Shown here: positions 8,413 through 15,626 of the stretch, one piece after another
How positions within the stretch are numbered: the stretch's first letter is position 1
Layout: each line of letters opens with the position of its first letter
From: an uncultured Ruminococcus sp.
Lineage (GTDB): Bacteria; Bacillota; Clostridia; Oscillospirales; Ruminococcaceae
DNA length: 32,629 nucleotides
Direction: 5' to 3'
Assembly: GCA_949291125.1 (NCBI GenBank)
Contig: CASEUJ010000004.1
Location: forward strand, 1-32,629
Translations under genes and position numbers: made by a program
Notes under the pieces: model-generated
Databases searched by the model: none
What the model was told of the DNA's origin: nothing
What the model saw: the letters and a program-made list of their open reading frames with translations, nothing else

Positions 8413-9240
8413 TTACATCCTGCACCGGAACACCTTACCTACAACATCCTGATGCAGAAAATGTCCGGCGTTTTCAATAAACATCTCTGTGCTGTCGCTA
8501 ACGTAGTATGTATTCTCACCCGGTTCGTTGCGATCTGTCAAAAGATCCAGTCTTGCCAGACGGTGTCGAGCATATTTAGCAGCCTCTGCGCCGGAAGAGA
8601 TCAGCGTCACGCCATCTCCCATAAGATCTGCAATAATATCCCGGATTACTGGATAGTGCGTGCATCCTAAGATCAGCGTATCCACACCGGCGCGCCGTAT
8701 CGGTTCGAGGTATTCCTCTGCCACAAGCCGCGTGACAGGATTGTGAAAATCGGTATAGCCATTTTCCACCAGATGAACAAACAGCGGACATGCTTGTGCT
8801 GTGACCTGGATATCCGGGTCGATCTTTTCGATCGCCTTTTCATAGCTGCCGCTGCGCACTGTTGCCGGAGTGCCGATGATGCCGACCTTTTTGTTTTTTG
8901 TCGCCGTACATGCCGCATGCGACGCCGGAATTACTACGCCGGTAAACGGCAGGTCCGTGATAAACGGGCTATCACCTACGACGGAGCTTACTGTGCCGCA
9001 CGCCGCAATGATCATTTTCACAGCATGTTGGCGCAAAAACGCCGCATCTTCTCTGGCATATCGCATGACCGTTTCCGGACTGCGACTGCCGTAGGGGATT
9101 CTTGCAGTATCCCCGAAGTAGATGATATTTTCATGTGGCAGAATGGCATTGAGCTCTTTTACCGCCGTTAGTCCGCCCATTCCGGAATCAAATACGCCGA
9201 TCGCATCATTTTTCCGGATCGCTGCGCCGCCTATTTTCAT
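8413..9240 (-). CDS. murI: Glutamate racemase
   Basis: 275 residues. It interconverts L- and D-glutamate for peptidoglycan precursors. The substrate loop FDSGMGGLT (17-25) and GDTARIPYGSRS (43-54) are clear. The two catalytic cysteines are Cys81 in AACGTVSS, the clostridial variant of ACNT, and Cys193 in LGCTHYP. A short basic N-terminal extension (MKIGGAAIRK) precedes the core. ATG 9240 has AAAGGAG about 11 nt upstream. It lies 48 bases after ddl, so two enzymes supplying D-amino acids for cell wall synthesis are co-transcribed. Confidence 0.95.
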   Translation of the reverse strand: MKIGGAAIRKNDAIGVFDSGMGGLTAVKELNAILPHENIIYFGDTARIPYGSRSPETVMRYAREDAAFLRQHAVKMIIAACGTVSSVVGDSPFITDLPFTGVVIPASHAACTATKNKKVGIIGTPATVRSGSYEKAIEKIDPDIQVTAQACPLFVHLVENGYTDFHNPVTRLVAEEYLEPIRRAGVDTLILGCTHYPVIRDIIADLMGDGVTLISSGAEAAKYARHRLARLDLLTDRNEPGENTYYVSDSTEMFIENAGHFLHQDVVGKVFRCRM

Positions 9241-9288
9241 ACGCGAACGTACTCCTTTCTCCCATTTCAGCGAATCGAATTTGCCGCC

Positions 9289-10359
9289 TTAGCTGCGCGC
9301 TGTGTTTTCCATCGCCTGTTCAATCAGTTTATCTACCAGATATTCTTGGCTCATGCCGAGGTGTTCCATGAGTTTGGGATACATGCTGATGTTGGTAAAG
9401 CCCGGCATAGTATTGATCTCATTAAGAATGATCGTGCCGTCGTTCGCAAGGAAAAAGTCCACGCGCGCCAGACCTTTACAACCGAGTTTTGTGTACGCAC
9501 GTACTGCGATCTCCCGGATTCGGTCGGCATCCTTTTCCGGGATTCGTGCCGGAATGTAAAGCTTGGAAGTACCATTGACATATTTGTCATCAAAGTCATA
9601 GAATTCTGCTGCCGGTTCGATCTCGCCAACATACGAGGCAAACGGTGCGTCATAGCCGAACACAGCAACTTCCAATTCTCTGCCCTCAATATATTCTTCG
9701 ATGATGACTTTTTCATCATGGGTGAATGCGATTTGTACGGCCTCTTTTAGCGATTCTACATCCGTTGCCTTATTGACGCCAACAGATGATCCGGCATTTG
9801 CCGGCTTAACAAACAGTGGGAAACCAAGTGTTTCGGCAATTGCTTCGCATTTTTCATCGAGTTTATTCAGTTCACGCTGATGTACACATGTCCACTTTGC
9901 CGTATGGATATCGAAGTGTTCAAGGACGATATGAGTCATCCCCTTATCCATGCATACCGCACTGCTCAGCACGCCGCAGCCAACATATGGCAGGCGTGCC
10001 ATTTCCAAGATGCCCTGGATTCTACCATCTTCTCCGTTTCTGCCGTGCAATACCGGGAAGACAACATCTACCTTTTTAATATAAGTTTCACCGTTTTCAA
10101 TCGTCACGATGCCGCCATGGATCGGATCGGGCGAGAGGATCGCCGCGCTGCAATCCGGATTCTGTTCCCATGCACCGGTGGAGATTTCGGAATAGTCGCC
10201 CGGAAAGTAGAGCCAGCGTCCTTTTCGGGTGATGCCGATGCAAAGTACCTCATACTTGTTTTTCGGAATGCTGCGGATGACATTTTCTGCAGACATTAGA
10301 GAAATCTCGTGTTCACTGGATACGCCGCCAAATAATACTGCCACTCTGATTTTTGCCAT
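9289..10359 (-). CDS. ddl: D-alanine--D-alanine ligase
   Basis: 356 residues with the ATP-grasp ligase layout. The substrate-binding SSEHEIS contains Glu16. Other blocks are LHGRNGEDG at 104-112, KPANAGSSVGV at 185-195, EEYIEGRELEVAVFG at 221-235 and NEINTMPGFTN at 313-323. The omega-loop reads EFYDFDDKY (252-260), the Tyr/Lys form of true D-Ala-D-Ala ligases rather than the D-Lac or D-Ser types, so vancomycin-resistance specificity is not expected. It is the first gene of ddl-murI-DUF1934-argS, with a promoter near 10553-10581 and an untranslated leader of about 190 nt. Confidence 0.96.
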   Translation of the reverse strand: MAKIRVAVLFGGVSSEHEISLMSAENVIRSIPKNKYEVLCIGITRKGRWLYFPGDYSEISTGAWEQNPDCSAAILSPDPIHGGIVTIENGETYIKKVDVVFPVLHGRNGEDGRIQGILEMARLPYVGCGVLSSAVCMDKGMTHIVLEHFDIHTAKWTCVHQRELNKLDEKCEAIAETLGFPLFVKPANAGSSVGVNKATDVESLKEAVQIAFTHDEKVIIEEYIEGRELEVAVFGYDAPFASYVGEIEPAAEFYDFDDKYVNGTSKLYIPARIPEKDADRIREIAVRAYTKLGCKGLARVDFFLANDGTIILNEINTMPGFTNISMYPKLMEHLGMSQEYLVDKLIEQAMENTARS

Positions 10360-10552
10360 TTATTCAAAAACACCCTTTCTTTTTTGCAGGAGTCTGATAT
10401 CGTTTTGCTGAACTTGTACAGACATGACACTACGTGTATGATTAAATTTTATGATGAAATCATGCATAGCAGAACATGCCGCCGGACAGCTCCGATTATT
10501 ATCCCGACGTTTTCTCCGGCTCGAATCTGTCTTTGCCGGGTCATTCTTTTCT

Positions 10553-10581
10553 ATTTTATCATAATTCACAAAAATCTGCAA
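10553..10581 (-). promoter_or_regulatory. SigA promoter for the ddl operon
   Basis: Read leftward, TTGCAG (10581-10576), a 17-bp spacer, then TAAAAT (10558-10553) with an extended -10 TGA before it. It points to ddl. The interval to the start codon is long, but I recognise no riboswitch class in it. Confidence 0.6.
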
Positions 10582-10713
10582 GCTTTTTTTTGCAAAAAGT
10601 ATAGGAACGGACGAAAAAATCTGATAAAACATGGACTGGGCGAAGTCAAACAGGGTGTTTTCGGTGTTGCGGCAAAAAAAACGGTTTTAATTCGAAAAAA
10701 ATTGCAAAAAGAC

Positions 10714-10742
10714 TTGACTTTTTTCCGGAGATGTGGTATACT
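10714..10742 (+). promoter_or_regulatory. SigA promoter for rpmG-secE-nusG-rplKA
   Basis: TTGACT (10714-10719), a 17-bp spacer and TATACT (10737-10742), with TGG giving an extended -10. Transcription should start near 10749, about 200 nt before rpmG. Together with the leftward promoter at 10553-10581 it forms a divergent regulatory region. Confidence 0.8.
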
Positions 10743-10876
10743 AATTTCACCTCTTTGCACGGGGCTATTTTTTTGCGCGGATTTCGGAAAAGTTGTTCTG
10801 CTTTTTGTTCCTGCCAAAAAAAGCATCTGTGTGAAAAACGGCAAGCGTCGTTTTGGAAAGAGGGAGGCAAACGATC

Positions 10877-10930
10877 ATGGACGCCGGCAAGTGTCCGACC
10901 GTCCACTTTCGCATAAAGCGGAAGAAGTAA
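10877..10930 (+). CDS. Possible 17-residue leader peptide upstream of rpmG
   Basis: ATG at 10877 opens a frame of 17 codons, [17 protein letters not shown], ending in TAA at 10928-10930. A good Shine-Dalgarno GGGAGG (10862-10867) sits 9 nt before it, and the rpmG ribosome binding site follows immediately after the stop. The peptide is very basic at its C-terminus. It lies within the 5' untranslated region of the L33 operon, so it could be a regulatory upstream frame. No homologue is recognised and chance is possible. Confidence 0.35.
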   Translation: MDAGKCPTVHFRIKRKK

Positions 10931-10952
10931 ACGAGCAGGAGGTGCCGAACAA

Positions 10953-11102
10953 ATGAGAGTGAAAATTACACTGGCTTGTACAGAATGCAAGCGCCGCAAT
11001 TATGTAACCAAGAAGAACAAGCGGAACAATCCGGAGCGGATTGAAATGAACAAACACTGCAAGTTCTGCCGGAAGCATACGCTGCACAGAGAAACAAAGT
11101 AA
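10953..11102 (+). CDS. rpmG: Ribosomal protein L33 (bL33)
   Basis: 49 residues, normal length. The sequence is L33-like ([17 protein letters not shown]..., ...[16 protein letters not shown]). Four cysteines at 9, 12, 36 and 39 make it the zinc-binding C+ form. AGGAGG precedes the ATG. It heads rpmG-secE-nusG-rplK-rplA, the standard arrangement in Firmicutes, and is a component of the large ribosomal subunit near the E site. Confidence 0.96.
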   Translation: MRVKITLACTECKRRNYVTKKNKRNNPERIEMNKHCKFCRKHTLHRETK

Positions 11103-11118
11103 TGGGGGTCTAAGCGCA

Positions 11119-11430
11119 ATGGCGAACAAGGAAAAAAACGCCGAGCAGAATGCTGTTGAAAAAAAAGCGGCAAAAGCTGCGGCGAAGAAAGACTCCGGCA
11201 AATCCGGCAGCAAGAAAAATGCCGAAAAGAAAAACATTTTTGTGCGGATCAAAGATTGGTTTAAGGATCTGCGCAAGGAATTCAAGAAAGTTGTGTGGCC
11301 GGATCGGAAAAAGGTGTTCAATAACACATTGGTCGTTTTGTGTGTTGTGATCATCGGTTCAGTTCTGGTCGGCTTGATCGATACCGGTCTGTTGCGGCTG
11401 ATGCAGTATCTGATGGGACTTTCGAATTGA
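11119..11430 (+). CDS. secE: Preprotein translocase subunit SecE
   Basis: 103 residues. The N-terminal 40 are Lys/Ala-rich and probably disordered. The SecE core follows: amphipathic helix VRIKDWFKDLRKEFKKVVWP (42-61) with the conserved Trp60-Pro61, then one membrane segment at about 70-90. SecE clamps SecY in the membrane. A single-membrane-span SecE is typical of Gram-positive bacteria. It lies 16 bases after rpmG and 30 before nusG, in one operon. Confidence 0.95.
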   Translation: MANKEKNAEQNAVEKKAAKAAAKKDSGKSGSKKNAEKKNIFVRIKDWFKDLRKEFKKVVWPDRKKVFNNTLVVLCVVIIGSVLVGLIDTGLLRLMQYLMGLSN

Positions 11431-11460
11431 ATCCAGTGACCAGAACAGAAAGGAAATGTT

Positions 11461-11988
11461 ATGTCAGAAGCAGCAAAATGGTATGTCATTCACACCTATT
11501 CCGGCTATGAAAATAAAGTGGCAAAGGATATTGAAAAGGTAGTGGAAAACCGAAAGCTTCACGACCTCATCCTGGAAATTCAGGTCCCCACCGAAAAGGT
11601 GACGGAGATCACTGACGGCAAGGTCAAAGAGGTGGAACGCAAAGTGTTCCCCGGTTATGTCCTGCTGAAAATGGTCTACACGGATGATACCTGGCATGTG
11701 GTCAAGAATATCCGCGGTGTGACCGGCTTTGTCGGGCCGGGATCCGAGCCGACACCACTTTCGGAAAAAGAAGTCGCTGCGCTGGGTGTTGACTTAGAGG
11801 GCAGCGTTGAGGTAAATTACGCTGTCGGCGATACAGTCATGATCTCAGGTACGGCGATGGATGGATTTACCGGTACAGTACAGAATATTAACTTAGAAGA
11901 CGGCACTGTGGATGTGGCGATCTCAATGTTTGGTCGCGAAACGGCTGCAACATTACAGCTCAACCAGGTGATCCGTCAGGATGATTGA
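11461..11988 (+). CDS. nusG: Transcription termination/antitermination factor NusG
   Basis: 175 residues. The NGN domain begins WYVIHTYSGYENKVAKDIE and includes RKVFPGYVLLKM, WHVVKNIRGVTGFVGPG and P(T)PLSEKEV. A C-terminal KOW domain at about 122-173 reads VGDTVMISGTAMDGFTGTVQ. It binds RNA polymerase and couples elongation with Rho or the ribosome. AAGGAAA precedes the ATG. The gap of 87 bases to rplK contains a structured RNA motif. Confidence 0.97.
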   Translation: MSEAAKWYVIHTYSGYENKVAKDIEKVVENRKLHDLILEIQVPTEKVTEITDGKVKEVERKVFPGYVLLKMVYTDDTWHVVKNIRGVTGFVGPGSEPTPLSEKEVAALGVDLEGSVEVNYAVGDTVMISGTAMDGFTGTVQNINLEDGTVDVAISMFGRETAATLQLNQVIRQDD

Positions 11989-12015
11989 TTGTTTTGAGGC
12001 CGCATTCCGGCTTCA

Positions 12016-12057
12016 GTGGGAGAGACGCATTCCATATGCGATCTCGCCATTAACCAC
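12016..12057 (+). promoter_or_regulatory. Structured leader motif before rplK, candidate L1-binding autoregulatory site
   Basis: GTGGGAG (12016-12022) and CCAC (12054-12057) can form an outer GTGG/CCAC helix. Inside it, GAGACGCAT (12022-12030) pairs with ATGCG-A-TCTC (12036-12045) around a 5-nt loop. The rplK ribosome binding site follows at 12063. The same GTGGGAG...TTAnCCAC frame recurs before rplA. L1 is known to repress the L11-L1 operon by binding mRNA that mimics its rRNA site, so this is the likely ligand (inference). Confidence 0.5.
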
Positions 12058-12075
12058 AATATGGAGGTGTGCAGT

Positions 12076-12501
12076 ATGGCACAGAAAGTAACAGGTTTTA
12101 TTAAGCTTCAGATCCCAGCAGGTAAGGCAACACCTGCTCCTCCGGTTGGCCCGGCGCTGGGTCAGCACGGTGTAAATATTATGGCGTTCACGAAGGAATT
12201 CAACGAACGCACCAAGAATGACATCGGTATGATTATTCCGGTTGTGATCACGGTTTATGCAGACCGTTCGTTCACATTTGTTACCAAGACACCGCCGGCG
12301 GCCGTTCTGATCAAGAAGGCTTGCGGCATTGAAACAGCATCCGGTGAACCGAATAAGAATAAAGTTGCAAACATCACTAAGGAACAGATCCAGAAGATCG
12401 CAGAGCAGAAGATGCCGGATCTCAATGCCGGCTCTCTTGAAGCTGCAATGAGCATGATCGCCGGTACTGCCCGTTCGATGGGTGTCGTTGTTGTTGACTA
12501 A
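12076..12501 (+). CDS. rplK: Ribosomal protein L11 (uL11)
   Basis: 141 residues from ATG 12076, exactly the usual length. GGAGGT lies 7 nt upstream, whereas the in-frame upstream ATG at 12016 would run through the leader hairpin. L11 blocks are clear: [44 protein letters not shown] and the C-terminal [10 protein letters not shown]. It forms the GTPase-associated centre with 23S rRNA. Confidence 0.97.
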   Translation: MAQKVTGFIKLQIPAGKATPAPPVGPALGQHGVNIMAFTKEFNERTKNDIGMIIPVVITVYADRSFTFVTKTPPAAVLIKKACGIETASGEPNKNKVANITKEQIQKIAEQKMPDLNAGSLEAAMSMIAGTARSMGVVVVD

Positions 12502-12520
12502 GATCGGGCGTAAGACGTCG

Positions 12521-12575
12521 GTGGGAGGAAATTTCCGCTAACCGGTTTTGCGTGTGAGCAGACCGGTATTACCAC
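12521..12575 (+). promoter_or_regulatory. Second structured leader motif, between rplK and rplA
   Basis: GTGGGAGG (12521-12528) and TTACCAC (12569-12575) frame an inner hairpin ACCGGT (12541-12546)/ACCGGT (12562-12567). The outer GTGG/CCAC helix has the same layout as the motif before rplK, and again stands just before the ribosome binding site (AGGAGG near 12582). This supports a shared ligand, most likely L1. Confidence 0.5.
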
Positions 12576-12598
12576 TACTGTAGGAGGAAAGAATCATC

Positions 12599-13294
12599 AT
12601 GAAACACGGAAAGAAATATAATGACAGCCGCAAGGCGATCGATAGTGCAAAGCAGTATGCTTCGGAAGAGGCGCTGGCTTTGGTATGCTCCAATGCGAAG
12701 GCAAAGTTCGATGAGACCGTAGAGGCACACATCCGTCTGGGTGTTGACTCGCGTCATGCCGACCAGCAGGTTCGCGGTGCAGTTGTTCTGCCGAACGGCA
12801 CTGGTAAGAAGGTTCGCGTTTGTGTATTCTGCAAGGAAGATAAGTATGAAGCTGCGCAGGCAGCTGGTGCAGACTATGCCGGCGGTCAGGATCTGGTGGA
12901 TAAGATCACCAAGGAAAACTGGATGGACTTTGACGTTGTCATCGCTTCTCCAGATATGATGGGTCTGGTTGGCCGTCTGGGTAAAATCTTAGGTCCGCGC
13001 GGTCTGATGCCGAACCCGAAGGCGGGCACCGTTACACCGGATGTTGCCAAGGCTGTGACTGAGGCAAAGGCTGGTAAGATCGAATATCGCCTTGATAAGA
13101 CCAATATTATTCACTGCCCGATCGGCAAGGCTTCTTTCGGCGCAGATAAGCTGGTGCAAAACTTCGAGACCTTGATGGATGCAATTGTGAAGGCAAAGCC
13201 GGCTGCGGCAAAGGGTACCTACCTTAAGTCCTGTACAGTTGCTTCTACCATGGGCGTTGGCGTGAAGGTTTCGACCAGCAAGTACGGCGTATAA
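12599..13294 (+). CDS. rplA: Ribosomal protein L1 (uL1)
   Basis: 231 residues, typical. Core L1 sequence is present: [53 protein letters not shown] and the C-terminal SSTMGxGV-like segment ([13 protein letters not shown]). It binds 23S rRNA at the mobile stalk and usually represses its own operon. AGGAGG precedes ATG 12599. A strong terminator follows 50 bases after the stop, so rplJ and rplL are not in this transcription unit. Confidence 0.97.
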   Translation: MKHGKKYNDSRKAIDSAKQYASEEALALVCSNAKAKFDETVEAHIRLGVDSRHADQQVRGAVVLPNGTGKKVRVCVFCKEDKYEAAQAAGADYAGGQDLVDKITKENWMDFDVVIASPDMMGLVGRLGKILGPRGLMPNPKAGTVTPDVAKAVTEAKAGKIEYRLDKTNIIHCPIGKASFGADKLVQNFETLMDAIVKAKPAAAKGTYLKSCTVASTMGVGVKVSTSKYGV

Positions 13295-13345
13295 GCCATA
13301 TTTGAAATAGGGGTTTTGCTCCCGTATAATGAGAAGAAGAGAATG

Positions 13346-13383
13346 GCCATTCCTGCGGATGCATAGTAGGAATGGCTTTTTTT
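13346..13383 (+). terminator. Terminator of the rpmG-rplA operon
   Basis: GCCATTCCT (13346-13354) pairs with AGGAATGGC (13368-13376) around a 13-nt loop, followed by seven T. The signal is strong and rightward. Confidence 0.93.
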
Positions 13384-13412
13384 GTGGAGTGGTGCTCGAT
13401 ATAAATTTTTTC

Positions 13413-13441
13413 TTGACAAATGGCTGTAAACCATGTATAAT
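13413..13441 (+). promoter_or_regulatory. Consensus SigA promoter for the zinc-ribbon gene
   Basis: TTGACA (13413-13418), a 17-bp spacer and TATAAT (13436-13441): both boxes match consensus exactly. Confidence 0.9.
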
Positions 13442-13502
13442 AAATTTATGTGAATATTACTATGCCACTAGAGAACGACGTGGGGAATAGGAGCAATTAA
13501 AA

Positions 13503-13856
13503 ATGGGCTTATTTGATAAGATGAATCAGGTTAGTAAAAGTGTAACGGAAACTTCAAGAAGTGCGGCGGAAACAAGTAATCTGAAAAAGAAGATTGCTTA
13601 TGAAAAAGAACGGATTCAGGAGATTTATCTGGAAATCGGTAAGAAATTTTATGAAAATCCGAATGGTGCACATAAAGAAGAATTGGCACTTTGCGCGGAT
13701 ATCGACGACAGAAAGCGCAGAATTCTCAGCATGCAGGGGGATCTGAGTCAGCTCAAGGGTATCCGCATTTGTAAGAACTGCGGCGCGCGGTTTGACGAAA
13801 AATATACATTCAGCTTTTGCGGCAACTGCGGTGCAAAATTAGATGCAGAAGAATAA
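13503..13856 (+). CDS. Zinc-ribbon protein with coiled-coil region
   Basis: 117 residues, function unknown. The N-terminal 1-85 is helical and charged with coiled-coil character (LKKKIAYEKERIQEIYLEIGKKFYE). The C-terminus is a zinc ribbon with Cys90-x2-Cys93 (ICKNCGARF) and Cys106-x2-Cys109 (FCGNCGAKL). Similar small proteins with a terminal zinc ribbon are common in clostridia and usually unnamed. There is no signal peptide or membrane segment. It is monocistronic with a consensus promoter and probable downstream terminator, so it may be strongly expressed. TAGGAG precedes the ATG. Confidence 0.8.
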   Translation: MGLFDKMNQVSKSVTETSRSAAETSNLKKKIAYEKERIQEIYLEIGKKFYENPNGAHKEELALCADIDDRKRRILSMQGDLSQLKGIRICKNCGARFDEKYTFSFCGNCGAKLDAEE

Positions 13857-14000
13857 GGATCAAAATCAGAATCGATTCGTTGATCTGGGCTATGCGTCTT
13901 TTTTATGCGGAATGATAGCGATCCGCATTCAATAAGGAAGACATTTTACCTTGCCGGCTGCACGGGAATCAATCGTGCGGGAAATCGGGTCTGATATGGG

Positions 14001-14033
14001 ACAGCACAGCTCGTGATGGGATGTGCTGTTTTT
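14001..14033 (+). terminator. Terminator after the zinc-ribbon gene
   Basis: ACAGCACA (14001-14008) pairs with TGTGCTGT (14022-14029) followed by five T. It lies 145 bases past the stop. Between them are a GAATCGATTC palindrome near 13870 and a GCACG/CGTGC hairpin near 13959. Within the 277-bp gap 13857-14133 I see no further gene. Confidence 0.8.
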
Positions 14034-14133
14034 GTGTGTACACAGATGTGATTATGATTATGTAATATGTAAATATTGTATAAATTTTTTATAGCTTTTG
14101 GCAATGCCTTAGTCCAGAAAGGAATGCAAAATC

Positions 14134-14451
14134 ATGGATACGACAACGTTGTTTGAATGGGATAGTGTATTGATCACAGCATCCGAAGCGATTGCACTCA
14201 TGCGAAAATATCGTGGGAAACCACTTGAGATCATCTTTGCCTATGGTGGGGAATGCTACCGCATGGGTGTAGATGCAAAAAATCCGAGAGAACCTTTTTT
14301 TATGGACGATCAGACTTATCCGTCCATGCTGGCGTTTTGCAGCAGTGCCTGTATTGAGGGCGGTTTCTTGCTGCCGGATCTGCAGGATAAACTGGAGATT
14401 CTGGCGATCAATCGTGAGGAACCGATGCAATATTTAGAGAATTATACATAA
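14134..14451 (+). CDS. Hypothetical protein, 105 residues, upstream of FNT channel
   Basis: I do not recognise a family. The frame begins at ATG 14134 with AAAGGAATG upstream and ends 19 bases before the channel gene, so the two are probably co-transcribed. The protein is mixed alpha/beta and soluble, with notable stretches EIIFAYGGECYRMGVDAKNP and PSMLAFCSSACIEGGFLLPD. Its three cysteines (one in GGECYR, two in AFCSSAC) suggest a possible metal or redox role, but this is only suggestive. Codon use resembles the neighbours. It is likely a real gene because of its ribosome binding site, spacing and length. Confidence 0.65.
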   Translation: MDTTTLFEWDSVLITASEAIALMRKYRGKPLEIIFAYGGECYRMGVDAKNPREPFFMDDQTYPSMLAFCSSACIEGGFLLPDLQDKLEILAINREEPMQYLENYT

Positions 14452-14470
14452 CAGTTGGAGGAAATCAGGG

Positions 14471-15157
14471 ATGGAAGAAAAGATGCAGAAAAATAAATGG
14501 CTGTCGTTTTGGGCAGATGGAATGCTTTCCGGACTTATGATCGGAATCGGCGGTATTGTCAATTTATCGTGTGAAAACCGAATTTTGGGCGCATTGCTGT
14601 TCTCGTTGGGTTTATTTTGTATTGTGCAGTTTCAGTATGGTTTGTATACCGGAAAGGTCGGATATATTATCGGTCGAGATCGGGCATATCTGGCGGAAAC
14701 ATTTTTTACCCTTCTGTCGAATGCTGTTGGTGCTGCACTGACGGCAGGACTGGTTCTGCTTACGCGCTTTGCGAATGATACGCCTGTGCATGGGATGGAT
14801 GTGGCACTTATGGGACGTGCGCAGACGACTATGGAAACAAAGCTTGGCGATAGTCTGCTCAGCAGCTTTATTCTTGCGATTTTCTGTGGCATTCTGATGT
14901 TTACGGCTGTGGATGGCCATCGCCGCTGTGCTGCAAAGGGAAACTTTATCGGTGGAATACTTTTGGTCGTGATGCCGATCATGGTGTTTATCCTGTCTGG
15001 CTTTAATCACTGTGTGGCAGACTTGTTTTATTATTTTCTAGCGGGATGCCCAGATGTACTGCGTGCACTGCTCTATTTTCCGGCGGTTATTCTAGGGAAT
15101 ATGGTCGGCGGTATTCTGATCCCGCTTTTGAAACGGTTTTCAAATCATCCGCTTTGA
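14471..15157 (+). CDS. Formate/nitrite transporter (FNT) family channel
   Basis: 228 residues with about six membrane segments. Family landmarks are AD-GMLSGLMIGIGGIVNLS near the N-terminus, LYTGKVGYI (58-66), an LAIFCGILMF segment and SGFNHCVADLFYY at 176-188, the equivalent of the FocA GxxHxxANM motif with the central His at 180. It is shorter than typical FNT proteins (about 260-280), mainly in loops and the C-terminus. FNT channels pass formate, nitrite, hydrosulfide or similar small anions. Formate is plausible for a fermenting anaerobe, but the substrate cannot be read from sequence. GGAGG precedes ATG 14471. Confidence 0.8.
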   Translation: MEEKMQKNKWLSFWADGMLSGLMIGIGGIVNLSCENRILGALLFSLGLFCIVQFQYGLYTGKVGYIIGRDRAYLAETFFTLLSNAVGAALTAGLVLLTRFANDTPVHGMDVALMGRAQTTMETKLGDSLLSSFILAIFCGILMFTAVDGHRRCAAKGNFIGGILLVVMPIMVFILSGFNHCVADLFYYFLAGCPDVLRALLYFPAVILGNMVGGILIPLLKRFSNHPL

Positions 15158-15171
15158 GTGTATCATGAGAG

Positions 15172-15204
15172 GAACTGCTTTTGTCAAAGCAGTTCTTTAT
15201 GTTT
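15172..15204 (+). terminator. Terminator after the FNT gene
   Basis: GAACTGCTTT (15172-15181), 4-nt loop, AAAGCAGTTC (15186-15195), then TTTATGTTT. The perfect 10-bp stem with interrupted T tract is a probable rightward terminator. A possible weak promoter for crcB, TTGTCA-17-TATGAG (15181-15209), overlaps it. Confidence 0.7.
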
Positions 15205-15238
15205 ATGAGGGGATGGGAAGAAAAAGGAGTGAGATGAA

Positions 15239-15610
15239 ATGGGAGATTTAATTTTAGTAGGATGTGGCGGCGCAGTCGGTGCGATGCTGCGCTATCTGAT
15301 CGGGCTGATCCCAACGCCCGGTGATTTTCCGCTGATGACGCTCTGTATCAACTTTCTGGGTGCTGTTGTGATCGGATTGATTGCAGAAGCTGCACAGGGG
15401 AACCGGCTTGCCCCGAAAAGCGTATTATTTTTGAAAACAGGTGTTTGCGGCGGCTTTACGACGTTTTCTACTTTTTCACTGGAAACGGTGACGCTTTTTC
15501 AGATGGGAAAGTGGTTTTCTGCAAGTGCATATATCGTGCTGAGTGTTGTGGGCAGTTTTTGCGGCGTACTGTTGGGGCAAATGCTGTATCGCTGGATATT
15601 TGCAGTATAG
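15239..15610 (+). CDS. crcB: Fluoride channel CrcB/Fluc
   Basis: 123 residues, four membrane helices. Signatures: GGAVGAMLRYLIG with Arg18, the conserved Asn38 in INFLGA, and the phenylalanine-box segment GVCGGFTTFSTFSLE (68-82). Fluc dimers export fluoride and protect against its toxicity. Only one copy is visible here. Homodimeric Fluc needs one gene, while some Firmicutes use two. AAAGGAG precedes the ATG. No fluoride riboswitch is seen in the 80 bp upstream. The downstream metalloprotease gene starts 16 bases later. Confidence 0.92.
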   Translation: MGDLILVGCGGAVGAMLRYLIGLIPTPGDFPLMTLCINFLGAVVIGLIAEAAQGNRLAPKSVLFLKTGVCGGFTTFSTFSLETVTLFQMGKWFSASAYIVLSVVGSFCGVLLGQMLYRWIFAV

Positions 15611-15626
15611 GCAGGAAGGGAACAGG

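Noticed and set aside
10384-10956. 190-codon plus-strand frame between ddl and rpmG
   Set aside because: It runs through both the leftward and rightward promoters and the rpmG leader, has no ribosome binding site and no family resemblance.
15158-15238. Fluoride riboswitch upstream of crcB
   Set aside because: The gap holds only a terminator and a weak promoter-like sequence. The conserved fluoride aptamer pattern is absent.
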